Positions 34,310 through 46,300 of a stretch of 64,000 bases of DNA are shown one piece after another. The stretch comes from Lunularia cruciata (lineage: Eukaryota > Streptophyta > Marchantiopsida > Lunulariales > Lunulariaceae). Made by a program: the position numbers and the translations under genes. The stretch is from the NCBI GenBank assembly GCA_948567375.1, contig OX419759.1:1155303-1219302 (forward strand), written 5' to 3'. Below the pieces are notes generated by a model. It was not told the DNA's origin. It saw nothing but the letters and a program-made list of their open reading frames with translations, and did not search any database. Positions within the stretch are counted from its first letter, which is position 1. The number at the start of each line of letters is the position of its first letter.

Positions 34310-35640
34310 TTCATTCAGAAATTAAATTTTGAATGGAAATAACCTTCTTGGTGGCTTGTGTCAGAACAATAAATTCAGTATCACATGTAGAGAGGACTGT
34401 AATAGATCATTTCTTACTCATCCAACAAATGGCTCCTCCTGAATAAATACATGGCTTGTAATATATTTCCTTTGATCTGAATCTCCGCCAAATCATATAA
34501 AATATCTTACAAAAGAAATCTCCAATCTGCATCGTAAGTGAGTGCAAAGTATAACCTCTCCCAGGATCTATTTTAAATATATGATAATTCTCATCAATAC
34601 CAACCAATAACCTCTCCCAAAACTAGAAGTCTATTTTCTTAATAGGCCTATCACAAAAGCAAGATCGGCTCTTGTCCATGTAGTTAAATATACAAAAATT
34701 CCAACCAAATGAATGTATGGTATTGATGCCGTTTCTTCTTTCTCAATTTTAGTTGATGAGTACATTTCTTAACTGATAAGGAAACCAAGCTCCAATGGAG
34801 TGGTCACTGGAAGTGCACTTTCAATGTGAAACTTTCAATCGAATATGTTGAAATTGAGTGAAAACATAGTCCTTCCAAGGCTATCCCTTGATTAAAGTAC
34901 ATAACAAAAATTAGCTGACCTTAAGTCATTCATTTCAAACCTTACATTCAACTTTTGGATCATATTCATAATAATTTACAATTTGTTGTAGAAGATTAGA
35001 GTATCATTTATATTTATACTTATGTGATGAATTATCATGTAATTCTCTCTTAAAATAAAAATGCATGATCAGCTGAAACCTAAAGAATAAAGTAAACTAT
35101 CCTGTTTCTCCTACAAAGCTCTTAATGCTTATTTTATTCCACAAATAACTTTCTTGGGAAAACATGTTTTTTCTCGTAAGTCCTTATGGTTGCTATATGT
35201 ATATAACTTCCTTGAAATCTCCATCTAAAAGATCACCACAGTCATATTCATGTAATATACTTCCCATCATATTATTCTTCTGTTTACTCTTACCATTAAT
35301 ATCTAAATATAGAAAGAAAATCTTATTATCAATAACTTGTATATGGTAGTATTCTTTGGCTACGAGCTTAACTTTGAACCTATCAAAATTCCCTATTATG
35401 TCCTCTTCATTTTCGATATCCATTTTCTCTCAATGGTCTTTCTTCCCTTTTGGTAAATTATAAGTATCTATTGTGCTTCAATAAGGAATTCAACTTGGAA
35501 TCCATTCCTGCCTTCCACTTTTAGAATTTTCAGCCTAAGGACCTCCTCAAAGGTTAGAACGTTATTTCCTTACATAGCATTTGTGACGAACCGATACTAA
35601 TCATTTAATCGTAAAATTTATATTCTAGAACTGATAGATC
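34310..35640 (-). pseudogene. Decayed Ty1/copia pol remnant
   Basis: On the - strand, fragments follow copia RT/RNase H order: RFKVKLVAKEYYHIQ near 35350-35390, LLDGDFKEVIYI near 35193-35230, a weakly preserved stretch near 34640-34740, and CDTEFIVLTQATKKVI near 34330-34385. All are interrupted by stops and deletions. The element is dead; LTRs were not identified. Confidence 0.7.
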
Positions 35641-36493
35641 TCCTTGGTTGGCTTCCAGCTCTCCTTTGTTCTTTTCTCCCATCAATTTTCTTACAATGAT
35701 TTTCAATATCTTTTGCCACACTTTCTCCATGTGATCTAGGTTCTCCAGTCGGTAAAATAATGCTTTGAGGGATTTCTTGGATAGAAGACCTTGGTATATA
35801 TATATTTTAACGAATCTGATTCCGAAAAATCAGACTGAACTCATTCATTGAACTCATCATTATTCAGGTCACACTGAACTCATTCATTATTCATTAGACC
35901 TTCTAGACAGCAATGAACGACAGGAAATCACTGGAAGAAGTCACTTCTCAATAGACAAAACGTTTCATATGGATATTTGAGATTGGAAGATATTCGACTC
36001 TCCGCGAAGAATGACGCTATAGCGCCTACAAAATTAATGACAGCTAAAGCATGGTTGCGTAGCCAAATAAAGGGAGCACCTTGCTGTCAGGAAAAAGCCT
36101 GCGTTACCATAATAGTTGCATGAATCAAAGAGGATTTTCGAGGTCCCCGGCCGACACCAGTGGGAGAGGTTTTTCACCTATTCGATATGACGAATTACAG
36201 GTACAAAATCCCCACACGCAGCGACAATAGCGCCTCATTGTTCAACAGTACCGCTGAATTTGCAAAAGAACCTGGGTTTACCCAAGCATTTACGGGTTTC
36301 AATACTACAAGAAATATATCCATCACCTTCGATGATACCGGATGAATAGTCCACATAACACTCCAATGCTCGATTATCTATCAAAAGTCGAGTTCTTTTT
36401 TCCTGATGTACTTTAGAAGAGGAGAATGAACTTACTTGGACAGGTCAAGCATATTTTTACTCCTCCTAACTCAAGTAGGTAAAGCTTAGTTCG
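35641..36493. other. Intergenic DNA, no gene seen
   Basis: No frame that I can support. Near 35830-35900 short motifs GAACTCATTCATT recur, a minor local repeat. Confidence 0.4.
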
Positions 36494-36505
36494 TTCATCA
36501 TTGAT

Positions 36506-36620
36506 TTCTCATGTCGATACTACCGAGGCTTAGCCCCATTTTACTTCTTATGTCTCATCCTTGCAAGGCTTGACCCTTCCCATCCTTCTTGTTATTCTAC
36601 GCTGTCGCCCTTTCAAACTT
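36506..36620 (+). mobile_element. 115-bp tail copy of the non-LTR family with target duplication
   Basis: The insert starts TTCTCATGTC, carries GAGGCTTAGCCCC, GCAAGGCTTGACC and CCCATCCTTCTTGTTATTC, and ends near CGCTGTCGCCCTTT. It is bounded by TTCATCATTGAT (36494-36505) and TTCATCACTGAT (36621-36632), a 12-bp direct repeat with one transition. Its left limit coincides with the start of the shared tail unit. Confidence 0.75.
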
Positions 36621-36632
36621 TTCATCACTGAT

Positions 36633-39240
36633 CTTTTTTGTGAAATCGTGAAAGTATTTGAAGATCCAATGATGTGCGACAACACCAACTTGGCAGTACG
36701 GAGTTGTGTTTTAGCTCTTTTGCCCTTCGCACCTTTACCTACAAGAGCAGCTTGTCTTAGATTCTCCAAGTAAACTCTGGTTCCCAACTCCCATCAAGTT
36801 CAGTGGCACTTTTCCGCCCTCAAGTTCATCCCTTCTTCTCTTCTCCGTCCAGCTCGTGTACAAAGGATAGACAATAGGATATACAGTACGAAGTTTTGAT
36901 TGATCTACACGCTTCTTGGCTACGGAGTTGTTCTTGGATCTGCTGTATCTACTTTTAGTGACTTGGCTATGAAGACTAGAATGGACCCAGAAAGATACAC
37001 CATGTACCATACACCATGTAATAGGATCTGTTTCTCAATATATGACTCGAGCAAGCTATAATGACCAATTGCACAATTGCATGTAATGACAAAATTCTAA
37101 CTTGAGAAACTCGTGTCGAATCTCTAATCTCTATCACCATGATCATTGAAGAAAACATAGCTATCCTACGAAGATAGACTCACTTTTGTCGAATCTGAAA
37201 CAAAGATAGTGGGGCTGAAATATTTCTGGAACAAGTATTGTAAATTGATGAAAAGGCAGGCGACTAATAGCACGGTGAATGTGACAACAATTGGTCTCGC
37301 TATGAACCATTAACTAAAAAAAGACTAATTTAAGAGTTAACATTTTCATTCCCCGGTGCTTGCTGGTACAGAACCTGGTAACCTAGTATCGACAAAAAGC
37401 CACAGGCCCAAATAGTATACCCAGAAGGAAACGAAAAAGAAATACAAGGAACTTCAAAAGTGCAAAAGGGGATAGAGAGCCCGGGGCCCAAGAACTAAAA
37501 AGCCAAAAACCGAAGTAAGACTCCGGTACCCAAGGCAAGCAAGGGGAAAGCAACAAAGCAAAGCTCTAGGGTCTCTTGGCTTGGGTTGGGGTAGAATCGC
37601 CCCTGGATTTCGAACACCATTACACGTGAAAGGACTTGGGTATCAAATGCTCCAATTTTGCATGGGACTCTGCTTGCTTACCGAATATATATTCCTTCGC
37701 TCGCGATCATATCTTCTGATGTAGTTCTCTGCTCTCTAGGGCAACAACTGGATTGTTAGTATGGTTCCGGAGCCATCCGCGTCCGAGAGAAATCTATAAT
37801 AATTTTCGCTCGCTGATTGGTTGCCAGTGCCTAACATTCATGCCTAATCGCTCTGAAATGAAACCGAGTCGGGCTCCCAGATCCGATTCAGGGGATGATT
37901 ACAATCAGGTCAAATAAAAGTTCTATGATTGCAGACGCATCCCTCCATATTCTCGTTTCTTGCCGACAAATGTCTAGATATAATTTGCGCCTTTATGTAA
38001 AATCATCCACCGAGTTTCACGAGCATCAAGAAGAAATCCATTCCACATAAGTCTTTACAATTACATTCTAGCGTAGTCGAATGACTCTTGTGTCTAAAAC
38101 GTTCTTTTCTCTAACATACATGAATCAGCCCCATACTTACGAGTAAAATCGAGCGAAGGTGTTTTGGAGTAGCTGTCGAAGTGTACACTACACACTTCAT
38201 TTTCCAATAGAGTAAGTCAAGTGTAACTGTTTGCAACTGACTGCTCAAAACTGTTTGTGGCGATTCCTTATTAAAGCTGACGATTCCTCTCCAATATCTA
38301 TCAGCGTTGTGTCGACAAGGATACGCAAAACACAAGGTTTATTTATCTGTTCGATATTCTGCTTATGCCGAAAGCTGAATATTGAAAGGCCGGGTGTTTC
38401 CCGAACAGGTCCTCAAAGCTTCTCGCCTTTGTATTTTATAACTATTTAAGTTGTATAGTATAGTAGAACTTTTCGAACAAATCATTTGACCACCTCCAAG
38501 GTCAAGAGTTACATGCGGGTTATGCTTTCGTTGAGTACATATCAGCAGCTAATTCTCCTTCCATGCATAGATTGCATTGACAAAGAAATTTCGCTGGTGT
38601 TGCTGGATAGGAAACACGGAGATACCAGGAGTCCCGTATCTAGTGTCGTACGGCTGGCTCCAACTTGATGTTGCAACTATCCTGCAAAAGCACGTGAAAA
38701 CGTGATACCCGAGATCCAACGAAACATCACAAGACCCTACAGAAGATCTACAATGAAATTTGGCATCTTGTCAACCTAGTTATGGTAGGCTGTTCTCTTC
38801 TATGTTACGTTAGAATATTGTGTCCTTCCGTCCACCCTGGGTGAAATATCAAATGATGGTTGGTACACTCTGACGTCGAAGTATCTGCTTATCCAAGTAC
38901 AATTGTATTTGCATGGAAATAACCCGAACGTTTTCTGCCCATGCAACATATTGATACACAGCTTGCTTTGACCCGGGAACGCGGTTCCTTATGGCTACAC
39001 GCACAGTCAGAACGCGGTTCTCCCGAGGGTACATTAAACCGAAACAGCGGGCTCTACCACGTTCTTGTGTAGAGAGAAGCGATCTTGTCCGACTGCAGTA
39101 AGCGGACGTGAGAAAGGTCAAAACATTCCCTCTACATAGTTCGTACGGTAGGCCCACTCAGCGGATCGAAGTCCAGCGAGTTGAGGGGGAATACCGGACG
39201 TATCTGTCAAACTGTTGAAACAGGGGGTTGTCTGTCCCCC
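36633..39240. other. Intergenic DNA up to the assembly gap
   Basis: No gene supported. Positions about 37310-37570 are strongly purine-rich on the + strand (AAAAAGCC, AGGAAACGAAAAAG, GGGGAAAGC motifs) without a frame. Confidence 0.4.
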
Positions 39241-39440
39241 NNNNNNNNNNNNNNNNNNNNNNNNNNNNNNNNNNNNNNNNNNNNNNNNNNNNNNNNNNNN
39301 NNNNNNNNNNNNNNNNNNNNNNNNNNNNNNNNNNNNNNNNNNNNNNNNNNNNNNNNNNNNNNNNNNNNNNNNNNNNNNNNNNNNNNNNNNNNNNNNNNNN
39401 NNNNNNNNNNNNNNNNNNNNNNNNNNNNNNNNNNNNNNNN
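39241..39440. other. Assembly gap (200 N)
   Basis: Exactly 200 unknown bases, so probably a placeholder of fixed size rather than a measured gap. The sequence just before it ends in a run of C (CTGTCCCCC). Frames crossing it are meaningless. Confidence 0.98.
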
Positions 39441-40072
39441 TCAACCAAAACTAGTTGACTTCTCTTCTCGCGGGCTGCACTGCAGCATCTATTTTTCGTT
39501 CACACCTCATGTATTTTTCTACCGAGCCAGTCGTTGTCCCAGCTCTGTTGATTTGTTTTTCGTGTCTAATCGACATTTTACAATCACCGAAACACAGAGG
39601 TGATGGTCGACAGGAACGTCTGATTACGATTTCAGGATAGCGGCGATGGTGTTGGTATACACTACGGGTTTTCATCAAGCGAAAGGGGCTTTGGACTTCG
39701 GTTAAGCTTCAACGCGCAGGAAAAGATAAATGTGAGGACAGCCTGGTACTTCAGAGGTTTGAGTCTGGCTTCGTGAATCCTAGAAGCAGCATTGAACAAT
39801 CACATCTTCTTCGCGTCCTTAGCTTCTTGCATGGACCTGGATTACTACCTCTAGTATTTAAGTTTTCACGAAGAGAGTTAGGACGAGTTAGGTGAAGCAG
39901 TGGCTGCTGCTGCCTTCGTGGTCTACGGAGACTTGGTAGTCTGAGGGTGTAGGGAGATGTCAGACTGGATCGTTTTCCCGTTTGGGCAGAGCAGATCTCA
40001 GACGATTGTGAAACCGGGGCGTTCTCTCTCTTCTAATTGTTTGAAACGCAGTGTCGTACAGTGTTTGCTCAC

Positions 40073-40291
40073 GTTTGCAGAGTAAAACCATTGCTTTAGC
40101 TGAACCAGCTCCTGGAGCGAGCGAAGCTGATAAGCCACACTTGCGCCTTGGAGCCTAGCTCTTCCATCGGCCAGATCCGCAAGAACGGAGTTCTTCGCAC
40201 ATTGACCCGGCAGATTGGCTGCGTCCTCAAAACGATCGTAGAGGAAGTAGGATGCTTTGGACGGGAGGCTATGGAACCTTGCTGCTGACAC
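40073..40291 (-). CDS. Possible exon of an unknown gene divergent to the MEB-like gene
   Basis: On the - strand, a frame from an acceptor-like ACCAG (40292 side) to a donor-like CAAAC|GTGAGC (40072 side) reads SAARFHSLPSKASYFLYDR.., ..NLPGQCAKNSVLADLADG.., ..LQELVQLKQWFYSAN. Its 73 codons are an exact multiple of three and look coding-like. It lies 100 bp from the start codon of the MEB-like gene on the opposite strand. I do not recognise it, and no further exons were found towards the gap. It could be part of the 5' region of that gene by chance. Confidence 0.25.
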
Positions 40292-40390
40292 CTGGTCAGC
40301 CTAGCTAGCGCGTTCAGTACCGTAGTGGTCATATTCCTGTAGACATCATTACGTCATAGAGGTCTTGTATCGGCTCCGGACCTAGCCAAG

Positions 40391-43300
40391 ATGTCACCCA
40401 AGAGTCAACTCAAGTCACTCAAAGCTAGATTCAAGAGAATCCTTTCAGATCGTGAAGTCACTACCAAGGTTCAAAAATTTAACGACTCATCTTCTTCGAG
40501 CTCTTCATCAGACAAGAAGAAGATGTCGTCCCCATCCAGATTTGAGCAGAAGAAATCCTCGAGTTCAGGCTCGTCAGTTGACAGCAGGAAGGAGCACACT
40601 TTATCCAGATTCAAAAAGAAATCCTATCGTTCAAGCTCTTCAACCGACGGTAAGAAGGGCTCACCCTCTAAAAAGAAGAAGAAGAAAAAGTTCTCGTCGA
40701 CCTCAGGTTCCTCTTCTGATAACAAAAGGAGGATCCCTGCCAAGTCTACTAAGAAAGTACAACTGCTAGGCCTACAGAGCAAACTGAAGTCACATCGCGA
40801 TGAGACTTCACGTCTTTCTCCCTCTAGTAAGGTTCCCAATGATTCCAAACTCTTGTCAGAGAAGGACTCGGAACAGCGGGGTAGCCGCAAGGGTTTGTGG
40901 GGTTTGACCCTGTCTCCAACTACTTCCAATGAAACGTCTTCAACTGCGAGGCCGCGGTATAGTGTCAGTCTCAACGATTCCAGTGCTCCTTCATCTCCAC
41001 GAAGGTTTGGTAAAGGTCCCGAAGATCAGCCTGCTTTGCAGAGCATTCATAAGCAGGGCCATTCGCTGCTTGGGGAAAATGAAGGAAATTCAAGTGAGCG
41101 GTCGAAGAAGTCCTCCTCGAAGCTCAAGAGGATCCAAAGTGCCCACCTTGATGAGGAAAGAGGTAGGCCTTGGGTCGTTACCTTCTGGCTCGTACATCTT
41201 ACTTCTTACAGCTATCTGATTCTAGTTTTCCATAACAGTTTGGAAGGCTGTTGTTGTGAGACACACAACTCTTTAGTGTAGCCATAATTCCTGAATTGCC
41301 TCTTTCTTGCTGAGTCAACCAATCGTGATGTTGAGTTTCACTTGACGTACACGCTGGCAGTAGGGTTTAGGCGAAGGCGACTGGACCAAGAGATTGCAGA
41401 GCTCCTTTTCTTCACAGCGTTATAGACTTGTAAGACTCTAGCGGCTAGGTGACAAGCTAATGGAACATGCAGGTGTTTGGAGATGTCGAAATTGCGATTG
41501 GATATATCCAAACCCGAACCCAAGTGCTCGACATCGACGGGATCATAAAAAGCACTGTGGGGAAATGCTGAATGTCCAGCAGTGGCTGAAACTAAGTCAA
41601 TCCGGTGACCAAGATTTCCAGGATACTATAGAAGAAGAAGGTGCGTTCGGATAATTGCAGTAGACCCTTCCGCCTAAACTTTTGGATTGCTGATCAGAAA
41701 TGTCAGCTCCATCATACACTGAACTGTTCAGAGGAACCTTACCGACATAATGAAATCGACGTAATTTTTACGCACGAATTATGAGTCCTTTCCACTTTCA
41801 ACACTCGTTGGGCAAAAGTACGGCATGGGGAAGAATGAAGTATTCAATATTTCAATTCTGAGTGCTCCGATGTTCACAGACTCGTAGCGCGGACTCGTAG
41901 AGTACATCTTAGGGAGCAAGCTATTGCATTTTGAGTTTCGATGATACGATTTATTGACGTTGGAAAGTCTATCTGTGCAGAGCCTTGCAGGTTAGAGTCA
42001 GATCTGGGAGTAGGAAGTTCTCAGACGGTTTCAGGCAGGAAACAGGAAGAGACATTATCAACTGCATGCTTTGATTCTAGAGGAGACACATCTATGGGGG
42101 ATATAGACTGCCAAGGGGCCACTGATTTAAATGTTGTAGAGTCTCCTCCCGTGAAAGCGAAGTCAGCGACAGCCGCAGAAGATGATGATATAAATGGACT
42201 GTCCGATTCCCTCGATGTTGCAGTAGCAAGCGATACGAACGGTCACGCACAATCCACAGGTGATAGGGGTGTTGTTTACGAACAAGAAGTGGAACCTGAA
42301 ATGGGAATTTTGGAAGTGAACTGTCCAAGCAGTCCGGATGCAGTCGGAGACTCGAAGGTCGAACAGATTGTCGATGACGATGCTGAGCAACAGGAGACAC
42401 AGGATGACGGCGGAAATTTTGGAAATGAAGAGGCTGCCGGTAGGAACGGTCAGGCACATTCCACAGGTGCCAAGGGTGTTGTTTACAAACAAGAAGTAGA
42501 ACCTGAAATGGAAATTTTGGAAGTGAACTGTCGAACTTTAATAAACCCAAGCAGTCCGGATGCAGTCGGAGACTCGAAGGTCGAACAGATTGTCGATAAC
42601 GATGCTGAGCAACAGGAGACACAGGTTGATGATGACGGCAGAAATTTAGGAAGTGAAGAGGCTGCCGAAGAGGTAGAGGAGCAGAATGACGTCGTCGAAA
42701 CAGATGCGCCTGTGAAAGAACAATATCTGGAGGAGGATACACAGGCAAGTACTTTTGATTCTCCTGAAGATAGAGCCGCGGGTCCAAGTGATGAAGTTCC
42801 ACACGCAAACGGAGTGGATGCGGTACATCTGGAGTCAAATGGTCTAGCACAAGAGATTCATGCTGGTGACACAGATGGAGAGGAAAACAAAGAAGTACTG
42901 GATCAAATTATAACTGACAGCCCGGAGATGGTAGTTGGACTTGATGTAAACACGGAAGTTGACAATTTGGGCATACCATATAAGCCTGTTGCCGCTCGGA
43001 AGAGATTACTTGGTGACAAGAAAAAGACAATCTCGCGTTCGCCGTCATCTTCCTCAACAAGTAGTTCATCTACTGTAGAGCAGAGTGATAACGACAGAAG
43101 TCTCGAAATCGTTGAGAAAGACTCACCGCGCAATACTGAAGTCTCTGGGCTAAACCCAAACCTCGAGAAGGAAAACTCAGAGACATTGATGACCCAGACA
43201 GATGTCCCGCGATCCCAACGTAGTGCTGGAGAGGTCGAGATTGCTGCTGCCGGCACTCACTCAGTCGTCGAGTATGAGCTTGAGCGGGTGATTCATGACC

Positions 43301-46300
43301 AGAAGACTCATGATATCATGTGTCCCGTATGTGGATCTTGCATCACTAAGCGTGTGATTCTGCGGAAGAGAAAGAGAACCGTTGTCCTCGAGGATAACCC
43401 AGATTTTGATCTACCTGACCCCCCTTCCCCGCAACCAGAAGTACGTCATGAAAGCTGGGGTTGTTTGGCCTGCTTTTCTTTTTTCTTCCGTAAAGGTAAG
43501 CAATCTCACGCTAGAGAAGGTCTCTTACTGCCATACTTGTACTCTACCGGGTCTAGATTGTTCACTGGTCTCAATCAGTGGCCTTGTCACTTTCAAACAC
43601 TGCATGTGGTTGCCTGTACGGAAGCGGGCTAATCTCACGGGTTCTGCCATGTAATACTCAGTATGTGGTTGCTTAGGTGTAGTTAGCTACACTTTATGGC
43701 CCGTTATAGACGCTTTTTCTCTCCTGTGTTTTCGTTCGTCCCCTGATTGTTTAGTCTTCAAAGATGTTCATAGGTTGAATGACTGTTGAGTGTATGGGAT
43801 CGAATGTGGTAGTTCTGGAGTAGTCTGCAGTGCTGATTCTATCTCTTTTTTTAGACAAAGTAAGTTACGATTTTCGTTTTTCCACCAGATTCAGATCCAA
43901 TTACAGAACGAGACGTAGACCTGCTTGGCGACAGGGAGGGCACTCCCTGTCTACAAATCTTTTTCCCCACCTTCCCGTGGGCTTCTTCCAACTACGATGG
44001 GGTAGATTCAGGTACGAGTTTTTGTGCGGAGCTTGAACATCAACCTTACTACTTCACCTTCACCTTTTCTGTTCTTCTGTGGAGTACTAAATGCAAGGCT
44101 GTACTGGGAGACCAGTTGGACATTGAATGTAGTGCATTTTCGGGCCAAGTAAACTAGACCCGGTTCCTTCTTTTCCCGACTTGTTTGAGCCCACAGTTTG
44201 TCCTGGTAACATTAGTTGAACTCGACAGAATCAACTGTTGCATTTTCTGCGCATGTGGACTCTTCTTTTCTAGGTATTTAACTGCTGGAGCTTGATCTTG
44301 AGATTCCTTGTACTCCCTATTGCAGGTTTGACGGAACTTCTGGTTCCTGAAAGGCCAACGGAGAGTCTCTTACCTCAGCCTGCAGAAAACCCGCCTGTTG
44401 ATGTGGGACCGATAGTTGAGGAATTCAAACCAGAAGATGAAAGAGTCAACTGCTTCACCTATTTACGAAGATATAGGACGGCACCTCATAAGGGTAAACG
44501 AACATTTCTGGCAACTTGAGCACTGTATTTGGCTTATGCTCGCTTCCCTTAATGTTCACAGAAAATTTAGCCTTGAAAGTAACGATATATCCCGTGATTT
44601 TCTGTATCGATAGATGGAACACTTCCAGCACTTGCCTCCTCCATACCAACTGAAGCAGATCAACCTTCTGCGGAAGTTCAGCACACAAGAGACCTGAGGC
44701 TGCCTGTCTCAAGTAACAGAGGAAAAGAACGTCAGCGGTTGACTGTGTACCAGATGTCCTTGGGTCTTCTCAGTCCCAAATTCCAGCAGCAGGAGATACT
44801 AAATACATATGAAGTCGGTCCGTACAGTCCGTCGTCGAAAAAGCCGGATAAGTTGGAGGAACCTCACACTCCACCTAAGTCGGAATCGCCAGTTAAGGTT
44901 GGTGAATCATCGAAGCCGGTGTCTACGAAACAGGATAGTGTACAAGGCTCCGAGATTTTGCCAAGTCGACAGGATATATTACCCCAGGAAGATATAGGTG
45001 AGGAGACGATTCCAGCAAGAGCAGAAGGCTCAACCCCTCCACTGAAGATCGCCGTGCCGGAAGCGGACTCGAAGCAGGACGGTCGTTGCCTTCCTATAAC
45101 CATTTCATTTCCGAAGTTTACACGGAGATCTCCAGAAGGGCATCTGGAACCTCAAACGACGCCAAAAGGAGAAGTGCCCAGAATTCTTGATGGTGCGACC
45201 TTGAAGGCAACAGATCAGGTCTCGTCACATCCTAAAGAGGACGACACCCGTTGTCTACCACTGCCGTTGACAAGTCTCTACAGGAGGCCTAAACTGGATA
45301 TACCGGCCATCGAAAAGCGTCCTTTGGGAGTAATACAACCCCAGCATAGGACTGTACACCAGGTATCCTTGATGCTTAACAGTCCAACACTCAAACTGCG
45401 ACCATTGTCAGACATCGCACCAATCAGCAGGCCTAATCCACCTCCCGTTCATCAGACGACTCTACCATCACCCACAACTCAACCTAGCGTCTCCCCTCCT
45501 GATGTTATTCCACCTGCAGAGTCCAAGATCGAGGATCCTCCACCCACGACTGTACCGTCGCCATCACAGACTCTTATTCATTACGTCCCCTCTGATGCTG
45601 ATGCATTACCCACGGACCCTGCACCAAAGAAGGGCACCACAGATTGCCTTCCCCTTCTCTTCTCGACATTTCTTCCATGGGGATCTCCTGTACAGACGAC
45701 CGAGGGGCCGGAAGGTACTAAAGGTGAGGTTTCACATGTGTCGTGACTATCATTACTTTGTTAAGATATTTTACTACTAGCCATGGTACATTTCCCTAAC
45801 TTCTCACTGAGGTCCATGTGGCCTCACAAGAATGGTCTTTCCAACTAGGGTTGCCTACTCGAAATGGAGCGAGTTGCAGTTATCCTATCAAATAGCCTCA
45901 GTAGAGTGATCGAAAATTGCAATGTACAACTACCACTACGTTATACTCCATCCCCTGTGGCTAATTAGATTGTGGTTAAGGATGCAGGGTTACGTGAACC
46001 TCTTATTCAGGATGAAGCGAGTAGCTCAAAAGCATCTGGCACTACTTGCTCTACTATCGTCGAGATATTCTTGCCGACATTCCAATGGGGTGCTTACAGG
46101 GCTGAGAAATCTCTATCTGGTGAGTTCTCGGTATCTGCTAGTCACTAAGTATGATTAAAACCTGACCTTAATAAAGGAGATGTGGTCAACTGACAGCTAA
46201 TGGTCTCGAAAATGTTAGGTATCTTAAGGATACTTTGTAAATACATCCGTAAATACACCCCATATCCCGGGAGTGTTTTCACTCCACATAGAACCATGGA

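Noticed and set aside
39118-39603. Several frames crossing the run of N
   Set aside because: Their length comes from unknown bases read as codons.
40624-40974. 116-codon - strand frame with a run of Phe and Glu
   Set aside because: It mirrors the Lys/Ser-rich repeats of exon 1 on the opposite strand.
42092-42850. 252-codon open frame on the - strand
   Set aside because: It is antisense to exon 3 of the MEB-like gene, is low-complexity His/Leu/Arg-rich, and exists only because the acidic repeat lacks antisense stops.
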